Source: Hygrocybe punicea
Lineage: Eukaryota; Basidiomycota; Agaricomycetes; Agaricales; Hygrophoraceae
Assembly (NCBI GenBank): GCA_963556145.1
Contig: OY744470.1
Coordinates: forward strand, 5,828,001-5,892,000
DNA length: 64,000 bases
Direction of reading: 5' to 3'
Below, in pieces: positions 46,555 through 58,330 of this stretch. The notes below the pieces were generated by a model. It worked only from the letters and a program-made list of their open reading frames with translations. It searched no databases and had not been told where the DNA came from. A program made the translations under genes and the position numbers. How positions within the stretch are numbered: the first letter of the stretch is position 1; every line of letters begins with the position of its first letter.

Positions 46555-47705
46555 CGTTCAGATTCCAGGCTGAGATCAGTCATTTGCTCGACCTGATCAC
46601 CAGTAAGTCCAAGTCATCGTTAAGACTGTCGCTTTGGATGTGATCTAACATATCACCAAGATACTTTCTACTCCAATAAGGAAATCTTTCTCTGTGAATT
46701 GATTTCCAATGGTTCCAATGCACTCGACAAAATTCGATATGCTTCCCTTACCGATCCTTCGTTCCTTGACTCAGGGAAGGAGCTTAACATCCACATCATT
46801 CGCAGACATCTCTATGATTGGTCAATTTGGTGTTAGATTCTATTCTGCATATCTTGTTGCCGAGCGTGTTCAAGTCATTTCAAAACACAACAATGATGAG
46901 CAGCACATCTGGGAGTCCGCAGCTGGAGGCACTTTCACTATTACCCCTGACACCATCGACGAGCCTATTGGCCGCAGCACCGAGATCCGCTTGTACCTCA
47001 AGGAGGATCAACTGGAGTACTTGGAAGAGAAGAAGATCAAGGAGATCGTGAAGAAGCATTCCGAGTTCATCTCCTATCCCATTCAGCTCGCGATTACGAA
47101 GGAGGTCGAGAAGGTTGGTCGTGATTGTCTTGATCAAATTCAGCCTATTGATGACGGTGTTGTCTTGCAGGAAGTCGAGGACAATGAGGCCGAAGAGGCA
47201 CCAGAGGAAGAGAAGGATGAGAAGGATGAGAAGGATGATGAGGAAGCGTCGAAGTCCAAGATCGAGGATGTGGAGGATGAAGATGAAATGCTGAAGGACA
47301 AGAAGACAAAGAAGATCAAGGAAAAGGACGATGAACCAAGAGCTGAACAAGATGAAGCCCATCTGGACCCGTACTCCTTCAGACATCAAAACCAAGGAAT
47401 ATGCTTCGTTTTACAAGAGCTTGTCCAACGACTGGTCCATTTAGCTGTCAAGTACTTCTCTGTTGAAGAACAGCTCGAGTTCAAGGCTATACTTTTCGTT
47501 TCAAAGCGGTAATGTACTCTTGTCAACTCCCCATGTCAGCAGCTCATGGATGTCATCAGTGCACCATTTGATCTTTTCGAGACCAAGAAGGAGCGCAATG
47601 ACATCAAGCTCTATGATCGCTGCATATTCATGATGGACAACTGCGAGGATCTCATCCCAGAGTACCTCAACTTCGTCAAGGGCATTGTTAACTCAGAGGA
47701 CCTGC
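46555..47705 (+). pseudogene. Hsp90 pseudogene, N-terminal and middle parts
   Basis: Segments in order: FQAEISHLLDLI; a 57-bp GTAAGT..CAAG intron; [20 protein letters not shown] and [19 protein letters not shown]; then a deletion of ~45 residues covering much of the ATP pocket; [57 protein letters not shown]; a long acidic linker; a short shifted tract ([13 protein letters not shown]); [16 protein letters not shown]; a 51-bp intron; [36 protein letters not shown], where homology stops near 47703. Retained introns show a DNA-level duplicate, not a processed copy. The deletion, shift and truncation make it non-functional. It points away from the MULE, as does the fragment at 35669-35872. Confidence 0.9.
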
Positions 47706-49089
47706 ATCACATATATGCTGTCTGTGACTGGCTGTACTTAGTTTTTCAGATTGTGCGTCTCAGGTATATTATCTGTGGCTTAGACCAACACGTGTGATTT
47801 GTGCCTGGGTTTCAATACCGCCATTAATGGCAACCAATATGAAAGTCAAAATGAATATGAAATGTGATCAAGATTGCGATTGGGTAGGGGAGTCATGACA
47901 TCAGAGCACCTCCAATCTCCGATTGTGCCTGGATTACTAAGCAGCTTCTGGGGGAGCCAAATAGAATAATCCAATATAAAACGTGAATTAATGAATACTG
48001 ATAACAATATTCACCAATTTAATATGAATTGTTCTGGTCACAGGGCCTATTCAATCAAGAGTATACCTGGGTATTATAATATCTGACTTAAATCCAAAGC
48101 TTCAAACGCATATTGGCTACTAGTTCAGGGATATCTTTAATACCTTTTGATTACTCCGTTTTGTTTAGGATGAAACCTTAACCTTAGAAATATATCTAGC
48201 TGACTAATGCTGACTAAGCTGACTAATGAACTGAGTGAACTGAGTGAATTCTCCTTAGTGACAAGGGGAACTCAGATAATGATAGTATCAGAGTGAACTG
48301 AACTGAATTGAGAGTGAACTGGACTGGATTGAAGCACTAGCTACTACAATGAGTGACTACTAGCACTAATAGAATGAGGGATCACACTGTGTGAACCCAA
48401 GCTAAGACTGACTACTGATTGGTGAGGGGGGAAATCCTACTGACTACTGGAATTGGGGGCCCTATTTATACTGTTGGAGGACAATGGGGGACTGAGAACA
48501 ATGGGAAAGTGAGAACAATAGGACTGAATCAAGAGAACAATGGATGGCATCAAAGAGATTGTGAACAATGGGCTCTATCTCCATTGGGACTGTCTAGAAC
48601 AATAAACTGTTCAGAACAATGGACTTCATTGTCTTAGGTAAGCAAATCACTCTCCTGATGTATCCTATCTTATCTCTGTCTTATCTTATCTCTATCTTAT
48701 CTTTTCCTTGTCCACATCTTATCTAATCACTCCCATTATCTAGCTCAGCCGCTTTTTATCAATACAAGTAAACAATATTTGTAATCAATCCACTACTGCT
48801 AATATAGGTATGTATACCAGTTGTGCTTGCCTCCTTGCACACAGAATGCAGAGAAATATATAATGAATAGTAATGAGTGTGGGATGTGCCTCTGTGCACC
48901 ATACATAAACGGCTAGTTCTGGGCATTGCTAGTGAAGCCATGATAAATAATATGATGGGTGAGTGTATATGTTATTTATGCCTGTTCACTAGCATGCATG
49001 ATGTAGAAAGGTATAGAATTGGTACTAATGAGTGTAGGTGTGCATTCATACTCTTGCACATAAATATTTAAGTCCATGGTCCGATGATA
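47706..49089. other. No gene; possible LTR-like stretch
   Basis: 48180-48420 has many GTGAACTGA/CTGACTA words. A TATTTATA box lies near 48468, and a TCTTATCTTATCTCT tract at about 48664-48710. This could be another LTR, but no termini or duplication were found. Confidence 0.3.
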
Positions 49090-49800
49090 AACCCATGACA
49101 TTACACCCAAAAACATTTGGGGTCATGACACCATCTGTGAAGTCATCATCTCTGACCTCTCTCCTGCATTATTCCTTTATTTTGGGTGTAACTACGTAAA
49201 TAATTAGTATTGTGCCAAATGCCAACTCATAACATGATTGCAATTTATATGTCTGAAATGATACCACCTACCCTGATTCAGGATGTGTTTACTTGGCAAC
49301 CCATCTTTGAAGTCATCATCTCTGAACTCTCTCCTACGTTATTGATTCATTTTGGGCGTAACTACCTATCTAGTTAGTATTCTGCCACATTGCAATGTGA
49401 TCGCGATTTATATTCAACCGAACGTCTGACATGATACCACCTACCCTGATTCAGGATGTGTTTACTTGGCCACCCATCTTTGAAGTCATTATCTCTGAAA
49501 TCTCCACTGTGTCGTTCATTCTCCAACTCATGTGGTTGTAATCTGACCATGATTTATACTCAAACCAATGTCTGAAGTGATACCACCTACTTTCATTCAG
49601 GATCAGTTTACTTGGCCACCCGTCTTTGAAATCATTATCTCTGAACTCTCCCCTGTGTCATTCATTCACTTTGGGCATATCTGCCCTTCATCTAGTTAAT
49701 ATCCTGCCAATTGCCCACTGGCAACTTTTCACTTTTTTTTTCTCACATCATGCTCTCCTGGGGGTATTCAGGGTCCAGGATTTGAGGTCCAGGCTATGTT
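49090..49800. repeat. Dispersed composite repeat with three to four ~175-bp units
   Basis: Units repeat ATGATACCACCTACC, GATTCAGGATGTGTTTACTT, CACCCATCTTTGAAGTCAT and TCTGAACTCTC from about 49130 to 49670. The tail (49690-49800) carries TGCCAATTGCCCACTGGCAA and TCCTGGGGGTATTCAGGG. It is the same family as 33545-34175. Confidence 0.85.
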
Positions 49801-49854
49801 GGAGATCTCAAGTTTAATGATGAGAAATATGTTGCTTAGCATATTGTTAATGGA

Positions 49855-51483
49855 TGTTATGTTTTTCAACTCCGCAACTCCAATTCCAACTCCAGTACCC
49901 ACCATGACAATTTCGCTTTGCCACACCTTCCTTTTTCATTCCCCTTTACCTCTTGTCTTCTTTTGGACATCATTGTTCATTCTTGTTCTTGTTTTCTCAT
50001 TACCCTTTCTTCTAGCACAATCCAGACTCATCATAGACACATTTCCACGTGATCTTGCTGTATCCAAACAGTCTCCTTTCTGATGGATGTCATCGCCATT
50101 GTCTTTTCCCTTACCATGACAGATTGTTTACTTCATCCCATGACAAACCGATACATAATGGCTGTACTCCCAACACAGGTCATTACCGTAATCATCCTTG
50201 GCAGCATCGACATCACTTTCCTTATTGGTTTTTACCTTATTATGATCTATCTTTGGCATCGGCACTGAAACCCTTCTGCCATTGATGCTTCTGACTTGCC
50301 ACCTTGACAATATCTCACCACATAACTGACAATTGCCATTCCTGGATATATGGTCTCCACTTTCATATTCCTTGCCTACCATTATTCTCCCTGATCATTC
50401 AATGACATTCCACACCTGTATGCATGCCCTGAACAATCCTCGATTACAAGACATTTCACTGGTCCTTCTAATCTGATCATCACTAAAGCACATTCTTTTG
50501 GACTTTGACCACAGACCATACGATTTTCCAATACAGTGAAACAACCCCTATCATTTATTGTTCACATGACATCGCTTCAATGCAGTACCCGACGTCTTAT
50601 TCACACAGCTTGTCACTCGTGCCATGACTTGAAACCTGGACCCATGTTCATTTATCCTTTTTCATCTATAACCTTGATACCTCCCACACTCGTTTACAAC
50701 AATACCCTTTCTTGGATGAATACCGACATCAGGTGGACTGCATTGTTCCACACACAGAACAAGACATCGCCAGACATCATCATCCAGCACAGCTTACACT
50801 ATTTGCATGTCTGACCTTGACTAGCCCACCATCCTAGTTGGGTTTTCCTCTATACATTCCTTTGTTTTCTTTCATACCGATGATTCTGCTATATCCACAC
50901 TATCTCAAGACACTCCCTTCACCAATCCCACACTGGATGATACCTTTCTTTGACCTGACTGTGCATTGCACTTGCCAGACTGTGCACTTACCCATTACAG
51001 CAAGTGTAGACCCAGAATAGGCAATTTCGCACATCACATGATCCAATGACAAATCATCCGAGTCATCCAGACCTCCTCTATCCCTCAATGACACCCAGGC
51101 CTCCAGTTGGATCGTGAGAACATCGATATGAGGACGCCCCATGTGTGCCTCATGGTAAACACATGGTGTAGTTGGACTTGCTGTAGCTTCATGGTTGGAT
51201 TTCCATTTACCTCCCCTCAAGACCAGTCACTATATATACTGTTCTTGTTTTTGGTTTGGACTTTTTCTTCTTTCTTTTCCTTATGTTTAGTCTGGTTCTT
51301 GGGGCAGACTCATCTGGTTTTGGGTAAACCCCATGGCTCGCAATGACATTAGACCATGACCCCCCTCTTAGCAGTGTTGTCTTAGTCATAAGCAACAATA
51401 AAAACTGCTAATCTCTCCCCTGGAAACCCCCCTCCTAGTTAAGTTGATTGTTGCTGGAGCCACTGCAGAAGCGACCTGTAACA
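49855..51483 (+). mobile_element. Solo LTR copy 4 (1629 bp)
   Basis: Starts TGTTATGTTTTTC and ends GACCTGTAACA; 5-bp duplication ATGGA (49850-49854 and 51484-51488). TATA box CTATATATACTG near 51231. It is more diverged than copies 2 and 3, with extra C-to-T changes (for example CGA to TGA in the membrane-peptide frame). It sits directly after the composite repeat. Confidence 0.9.
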
Positions 51484-51519
51484 ATGGAGAGATGTATGGA
51501 CACATTCTTGTGATATTAA

Positions 51520-51670
51520 TTGGGCCAGGGCTAACCCTGACCCCGCCCCAACCCCGCCCTATTGACCTGGGGTCCAGCAAGGCCAGCCTGAGAAGGCCTG
51601 GACCTCGAGGTTCAGGGTCAGGGTCAATCAAACACAGGCTGGCCCTGGCCTGACCTGGCCCCTGAACAAT
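51520..51670. repeat. GC-rich imperfect palindrome (~140 bp)
   Basis: GGGCCAGGGCTAACCCTGACC at the left is partly mirrored at the right by GGTCAGGGTCAATC and CTGGCCCTGGCC. It could be a small MITE. No duplication seen. Confidence 0.35.
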
Positions 51671-53270
51671 GTAGTTCCTTCTGTAGATGAAGGTTTCCTT
51701 GCATGTTCCTCGTATAGATAATGATTTCCTTTGTGTCCTATGTACAGATAAGGGTATTCCTGTCTACTCCATATGCAGATAGGGGTGCTCCAGTATGGTT
51801 GATCCTTGAAAGGTTATGTGTGCTGTAGAGATTGTGGCTAGTGACAGCATACTGCTGTGTTTTCATCCAAATCCTTTTTGGATCATGACAATGCAAGGAT
51901 AGGAACAAGTGTAATAATATATTGTAAGTACTATGTTAGACAGGAGGAACAAAAGAGATATGTACCTAGTCTGCACATGAGGAGAGAAACAAGCACAAAC
52001 ACTAGCTACTGTAGGTGTAAGACTATATACTGAAAGAAATGGAATAACTTATTGTGTTTTGCATGTGAATTGGCAAATGTGACACTCACAATTCATGCAT
52101 AATAGGACAACCATAACTCAGTCAAATCTCAACAGATTCACTAATGCTTTGAGATTTAAGGTCCCATATACATAGCTAGGTGTGGGCATAATTACATGAT
52201 GTAATTTTGGTATTTGAAAATGTGAGTTTGGAGGTCAACTATTTTGCTCGGAAGGCCTTTACAAGAGCAAAAGTTGACAGAACATCTTAAAATTACATAT
52301 CTGCCTTCTGTGATATGTATTCTAGGTGCTTACAAGAGTGTACTAAATATAATGCACTAATGCATGTGTAATCATGCCATGACCATGACTGTGTGGAATG
52401 TAGAGATCTCTCCATGAAATGTCAATTCAACACCTTAGACATATACATAGGGATAGTGGATACATGGGGATTCTCATCTTCCTTGACTACCCCTGCATTC
52501 CACCACTCAACATGCTCCAATTTCTTGATCTGTGTCCTCCTCACGACTTTTGCGTTTGGGCCCTTGGGATGTCCAAGTGATTTTCTGCTGCAGGTATTTG
52601 TCTTGTTATTTACAGTGCCATAATGTGGGGGGTGGTGCTCACCATTGCGGTGGAAGTGCTGGAGATGTGACTCTCCACCATACAATTGTTGCATATGCAT
52701 GTCAATCCACCATTCCTTTCATCTGAGTTCCTGAGGTAGCAGACACATGTTCATGAGAATGTAGATGCAGTTCAATTTTGCTGTCATGGGATGGCAGGTG
52801 CCTGGTAGGTAATGGTGAATGCAGACCCACGTGCTTTGAAGGCTCTGTAAAGATAGAAAGCAAATATAATTTCGCACCTGTTACCAGCATAATCTCTTTG
52901 TTGGTGTGTGTTGGCATCACCTCATTGTGTCCATCTCCCTTTTTATCTTTGGCCTTGCCTTCATGTTCATTCTGGCACGTCCTCATGTTGGTTGTCAGGC
53001 TATGTTGCATGGTATTGGTCTGTTATGGTATTTTCCCACATGCATCCATTCAACTGAGGTTGCATGCACCAAACAACTACATTACAAGGACAGAATTGAG
53101 ACTAAGGGCAGAATTGAGACTGGGCCCTGGTCTTTGAGGATAGACCCAAGTAATAGTTGTGAGCAAAGGTGGTATCACATGTTGAATGTATATAATTGAA
53201 CATGTCAGTGAGCGATATGTTGAAATCACTGGAAATCCTAACAAATTGTACCTAGACTAATCCTGGGCCT
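51671..53270. other. No gene recognised
   Basis: 51680-51790 has about four degenerate ~40-bp units (ending in GTATAGATAA/GTACAGATAA type words). Minus-strand frames at 52422-52700 and 52702-53010 are His/Glu/Lys-rich and have no known domain. Confidence 0.3.
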
Positions 53271-53274
53271 TGAA

Positions 53275-54111
53275 CTAATGCATTATGAACATCCCAGCTT
53301 TCACCAGCTCAATATCCTCCTCAGCATAACCAACAAGTAAATCTGCAGTACCTTTTCCAATACTGAGCCAATCTGCCAATTTTTCCACTAAAATGTGTTC
53401 TCCAGTAAGTTGATGGATGCAACGATATGCCTCTTTATCAAACTTGTTGGTGTGATTTCTCTCTGATGCCATGGATGACTGTCACAATATGACAACCACT
53501 TTGGTATCATGGGATAGTTGGTCAGTTGTTTGGGAACAAGTAGGTTCAGTCAGTGCCTGAGGGTATCCAGCATATCCAGCCAGGGGGAGCTGGAGGAACA
53601 TAGGGGCAAGACCTGGTGGGGCATACCACTGCAGTTGTGGTGGTGGTGCAGCTCCATATGGTGGAGGGTAGTGGTGATATGGGTATGGGGGGTTCTGGGG
53701 TATTTTGAGCTGGGGCCCTTGCAGACCATTGTTATACATGCTGATCTCAGCTGGCTTCTTGTTGGTTGGGTATTTCTCAGGGTCCTGGCCCTTCAAGAGA
53801 AATTACAACTGTAAGCTAAGTGTTTGCACTAGGAAGACACTTACATGCAATATTGCCCAGAGGTTGAGATTGTTTTCTGTTATTGAAAAGCACATGCCCT
53901 GCACTGGATCCTTGAAGCATGCGGCCACCTTGTCTGGAAGGCTATGGACAGCACACAGAAAGTGTTTTGAGATAGCCTGACAAGCCTCGCTTCTCTTTTG
54001 GTAGAAGATTTCAGCTTTAGTTTTTATCCTTTCCTTCTCAGCGTGTTTGGCTTGCATATGCTTCTTGTCGATAATTAGCATTGCAAGCACTGTTAATGAA
54101 AACCTACACAC
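53275..54111 (-). pseudogene. Unrecognised gene relic: helical part, Pro/Tyr-rich part, SAM-like C-terminus
   Basis: Minus segments: 54111-53829 (AKHAEKERIKTKAEIFYQKR, then FSITENNLNLWAILH) ending at a GTAAGT donor. A GTAAGT..CTTGAAG intron of ~55 bp. 53796-53482 with a proline/tyrosine-rich run (PPYPYHHYPPPYGAAPPP). After one or two stops, 53475-53275 with TGEHILVEKLADWLSIGKGT and ADLLVGYAEEDIELV, helical and SAM-domain-like. Similar C-termini occur in Agaricomycete proteins of unknown role (recollection only). In-frame stops between the last two segments suggest decay or a missed intron. Confidence 0.4.
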
Positions 54112-54139
54112 TCTGACTCTGTTATTGCCCTGACTATTG

Positions 54140-54425
54140 ACTTATGCAACAGTGGTGTTGTAGATGCGGGTTCTTGGTGGCTTCGGAACTATAATGGAAA
54201 TAAAGATCCTAACCAAAGGGGTGTCAGCGTAGAAGTGACTGGATAAGTCAGTGTCAGGAATAGTAGTAAAAGGAAGGGAATGTTAGTAAAAGTAAAGCCG
54301 CCGCGTAAAACTGGACTAATAACGACGAATCCAGCGATGAACGGAGTGAAAACGGACAAATAATGAAGAACCCGACGATGTCGGGTACGGCGGGTTGGGT
54401 TGGGTTGGGTTGGGTCGGAGAATTG
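54140..54425 (-). repeat. Repeat copy that preserves the empty target site of the 7.1-kb element
   Basis: Read on the minus strand it shows CCGCCGTACCCGACATC, then AGTCACTTCTACGCTGACAC, then GGTTAGGATCTTTATTT and GAAGCCACC. These are the sequences on the two sides of the 7.1-kb element (5807-5941 and 13018-13060), here contiguous at about 54217-54230. A (TTGGG)n-type tract lies at about 54391-54416. It separates the two gene relics around it. Confidence 0.75.
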
Positions 54426-54429
54426 TGAC

Positions 54430-56239
54430 TCTGTCATCCGCTTGCCACAATGCATGAAAAAGTATTCATGGTAGATCACAGCGACTTCTTCACCCCATAA
54501 CTTGCATGCCAGATCAATTTCCAGCTGACGAATAACAAGGAGGTAGAAATCCACCAGTTCTTGCAGCTCCAGAGGCAGTTTACTTGGGATAAAAACCTCT
54601 CTGCATATCTGGTTTTCATATTTGATGCGACGAGTGACAAGCCAGTCTGCACCATGATTGCGAAAAAATGTCCGAGGGCGAGTTCAGTTATGTATCTTGG
54701 AATCCATCAGCTCTGAAATTCTGGATGGCTGGCCAGGGAGTGTGTAACATAAGACTGCTATATGGCCATTAATCTTGGTTGTCTTCTCCATAATACGCAT
54801 CATGGAACCTGGTTTGAAAATGAGTCCATCCTTGCCCTTGGTGCAAAGATCAATGGATGAATCGCCCATCATGATTTGCATCAGGGCCCTGTTCTTGACA
54901 AATTTGCCATTGTAGAGCCATCCATAACCATGCATGCGTTCTGTCATGTCATCTGGAACGATATCTGGGATGCTGATGGTAATGTCACTGTTGTTGCAAA
55001 GGTTGGCCACATCATCTTTGACATCAGAAAACAACTTTCTGAGGCCAATGATCCAGCATTCCACCTCCATCGATTTGTCCTTGTATGTTATGATTGTGCC
55101 ATCTTCATTGACTGTAGCAGTTGGAGGCTGAGTATTGGCATAACACATTGATGAGGCAAAGCGTTGATAGTCCACAATATTGTTGTAAGGAGAGAGCATG
55201 CCTGGACTGAGATTCTGCATGCAAAAATGCTCCAAGGACCTGAATTGTTGATTACAAATGGGTCATAAGAATGAGATAAGCTTTCAAAGTCATAACTCAC
55301 ATGTATGCATTGTTTCCAAACTGTGGGGCTGACAGAATACTCTGGAACAATGTGCTTCCTCAGCAAATATACTTCCAGGTCGAAAATGGCTTTGTTAGCT
55401 CATGAGGATCTTGGAAATTCCCATCTGGAGTCATGTGTGCAAGTGGCAGGTAGCACTCCAAAACTTCTTGCCACTTGTTGTACTCTCCTTCTTGTTGCTG
55501 GGTGGACACAAATGGGTACATAAAGGTGTGGAGTGTGGTGACCGCTGCATTATCTTTGCTTGGATCGTCCAACAGTTTTAGGAGTTTCTTGCCAATAATG
55601 CAGGTGTTCTGAGATATGGGGAAGGAATAGCTTGGTGAAATGACTGTGGAACCAAACACCTATGAATGTGAAAATGTCATTGGTGGTCAAATAGGATTTG
55701 GATCCATCTAGATGGTCAGGCTGGATAGAAACTTGATATGTTGTCAGAGAACTTGTATTTGTATTCAAACAAATGCCCAACCAGATAAGTGAGACTCCAG
55801 GGGAATATCTTTAGAAGTATTAATGTGTGGATTTTTACATATATAGTTCCAAAGAATGCCCACCAGGTAAATTGTTTTCCATTGATTCAGATACATCAAA
55901 ATCTCTCACTTCTGAAATGCTTCTAGATGGGCCAGGTTTGGAAATGTCATATTTGGGATGATAAGGATGATGACGTAAAGCTTTGAGATGAGATTGACGT
56001 ATGACAACAGTTTCCTTTGAAATGGAAAAATCAGCATCTGGTTCACTTCTAGGAGTGGCTGGTTTGGAGGAGGGAGCAGACAATGGTGGTGGTGGTGGTG
56101 ATAATAACGAGTGTTGGTTGGAAATATGATTTTTGAATTGGCGGTAATCCATGATAAGCTGTGAGCAGCTTGAAACTGGACATTGAATTGGGTGAATAGG
56201 ACTCTCGCAATGACCTATCATATTAACTCCTGAAAGCAC
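54430..56239 (-). pseudogene. Relic of an Agaricomycete C2H2-finger protein family
   Basis: Minus segments: a C2H2 finger in IQCPVSSCSQLIMDYRQFKN..HISNQH (near 56180-56105); a polar linker; KLLDDPSKDNAAVTTLHTFM and WQEVLECYLPLAHMTPDGNF (55600-55400); LSPGMLSPYNNIVDYQRFAS (about 55200); TINEDGTIITYKDKSMEVE; IPDIVPDDMTERMHGYGWLY; CYTLPGQPSRISEL; then LEIDLACKLWGEEVAVIYHE and GKRMTESQFS, stopping at 54430. These match, from memory, a large family of Agaricomycete proteins with N-terminal zinc fingers, some next to RecQ-like helicases; I know no proven function. Stops, shifts and a missing 3' end mark it as broken. Confidence 0.5.
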
Positions 56240-56787
56240 TAGTGAGTATAGATAAAAACTACTAAAATGGTTCAGTGAGAAGAGTTTAAAAAATGAAATA
56301 GTTGTTTGGTGAAAAAGAGATGGTGGTGGTCAAGAGTCAAGATGCAATAGTAGCTGAAACCAAACAATGAAAAATTGATGTGACCAAACAAACACAAGTC
56401 ACATGATACATTTCTATAAATATATATCAGAAACCTTATTTATCCTCAACACTACTATGTTAATGTTTGTTATTCAAGACAATATCAAGGTTGAAGATTT
56501 AAAATTTTATTTAAATAATACTATTTCAGATAATGATGCGGAAAGCTTTTTTGCAATGAATGTAAGTTTCATTGAAAACAAAATTACTATTGTACTCAAA
56601 GCTATTATTGGTGAACCATATAATACATATGATATTTGAGAGTTTGAAGTCTTCAGATGAAAATCTAGATGGCCTTGCGGTGATGATGTGCCGAGGGTTT
56701 AATTACATGGACCGAAATTCAATATGACTTTATGATCAAAAACTCAGTCGGATTCTCCATTTTGATTTTCTCAACTCTGTTCCGGGT
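56240..56787. other. No gene recognised
   Basis: AT-rich; a plus frame at 56403-56639 has no known domain. Confidence 0.3.
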
Positions 56788-57620
56788 GTGGTAGATGGCA
56801 GGAGATATGGTCGGCCCGTTCCTTATCATCTTTTCGTCTCCGTGGGCCAGGGAAAGAATCTGAGAATTGAGCACTTGGCCCGTTCTGAATGGGCATACTC
56901 AACCCTAAGGCCGGATCGTCAATCAGATGTAGGCACTGAAGCGCCGACACCAACTTCAGCCAGCTTACCGGCATATTCAAATGTTCCAAAGCCGCTCAGC
57001 TTTGATCTTGACGCGTCAGATGATGATGACGATGGAATGTCTTTGTGCCTCGACCCACCTGCCATAAGCTTTCCCCCTTCACCTGCTCCTTCAGAAGGCA
57101 TGCTTCCGATCAATACTGATGTAGACATAGAAATGGAGTCATCTGTTTTGGATGTGTTTACTCAGCCTGCACCTCCCGTTTCCCCACTTTTGTCACCTTT
57201 GTGTTTAGATGCTAGCTCGTTGTCTGGCAGTCAGCCATCAACGGACCTATCCACGAGACGGCAACCATCTCCTATGCGTCAAGAACCATCACAATCTGGG
57301 TGTCGAGAACTATCGCCTCCTGATCATCAAGAATCATCCCCACCTGATTATCAAGAGCTGTCACCGTCTGAGTGCTGAGAACCATCGCCATCTGGCAGTT
57401 GAGAGCCATCCTCATTGAACCATCCAGAACCATCATACATTTCAGCATTGTCTATCCAGGGTGCCGGAGGGATGAAAATTGGTCACAAAATAACCAACAG
57501 CGATGCCGGTCTCAGTGATTATGGTTCTATAAACAATGATGAGGATGGTGTTGGAGGAACGACAACTGGGCGTCGGGAACCGTCCCCATATTACCGCCCA
57601 TCGTCACCACCTGAACTTTG
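56788..57620 (+). other. Low-complexity open region with degenerate ~30-bp repeats
   Basis: The frame 56788-57378 is Ser/Pro/Asp-rich with an acidic run (DLDASDDDDDG). Its end repeats a CRELSPPDHQE-type unit that continues past stops. Either a disordered exon or repeat-born frame. The G..ACCATCGCC words continue to about 57750 (recurring as GAACCRTCRCCATC). Confidence 0.3.
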
Positions 57621-58330
57621 AGAACTATCGCCATCCAACCCCCAAGAACCGTTACCATCTGGGTGTCGAGAACCGTCGCCATCACCACCTGGTCACCCAG
57701 AGCCAATGCTATCCGGTTCACCCTCGGTGTTGGGTGCCTGTCCAGTCGGTCTGGATGAAAATAACTCAAGGTTGTGTGCCCCTGGTGACGGAAGCCATTG
57801 TTCCTCATCAAACCATTCTCTTTGATACCGACCTTACCCACCTTGGAATTCCGAAAGCCGCCCCTCTGCACCACCATCGCTTGCATCCCATGTTCCGGGA
57901 CCATCCTTATACCCTGCCTTCTCATCCGCACGTCAGCACAACTACTTTGGAGCTAGTCTTTGCCTCGCCAGGAAACAGGAATGCAGCGGTGCAAGCCAGG
58001 CTAATAACCATTTAATTGGTGGTCTCTGCGTACTGGCACAATCATTATCTGTACTAGTAGGTAATAGACAAAACTCAGAGGGTCGGTACACCTCACGTTG
58101 GTACACTGCCTGATATGTGACTCAGGTAAGTTCCCAGATCGTATCGCTGTTCTCCATTGTTCACATCCTGCGTATATAGTAATTCTCGTGCGCTGGCAAG
58201 ATATACTATCATCGCCCCATAATATGATGTATTACATATGTCTAGTGTTGAGTTTGGTACAGATTGAGCTAAAATTGAAGTGGCCGGCAGGTGGGCCTGT
58301 CTGATTTGTGACGATATTGTGACAACTAAA
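57621..58330. other. No gene recognised
   Basis: GAACCATCGCC-type words continue at the start. GGTACACCTCACGTTGGTACAC near 58086 resembles the outermost end of the element at 58331-60340. Confidence 0.3.

Noticed and set aside
48030..48780. A further solo LTR
   Set aside because: TATA box and word repeats are suggestive, but no TG..CA ends or duplication could be located.
54391..54416. Telomere-type repeat
   Set aside because: Only about five units, TTGGG rather than TTAGGG, and inside a dispersed repeat.
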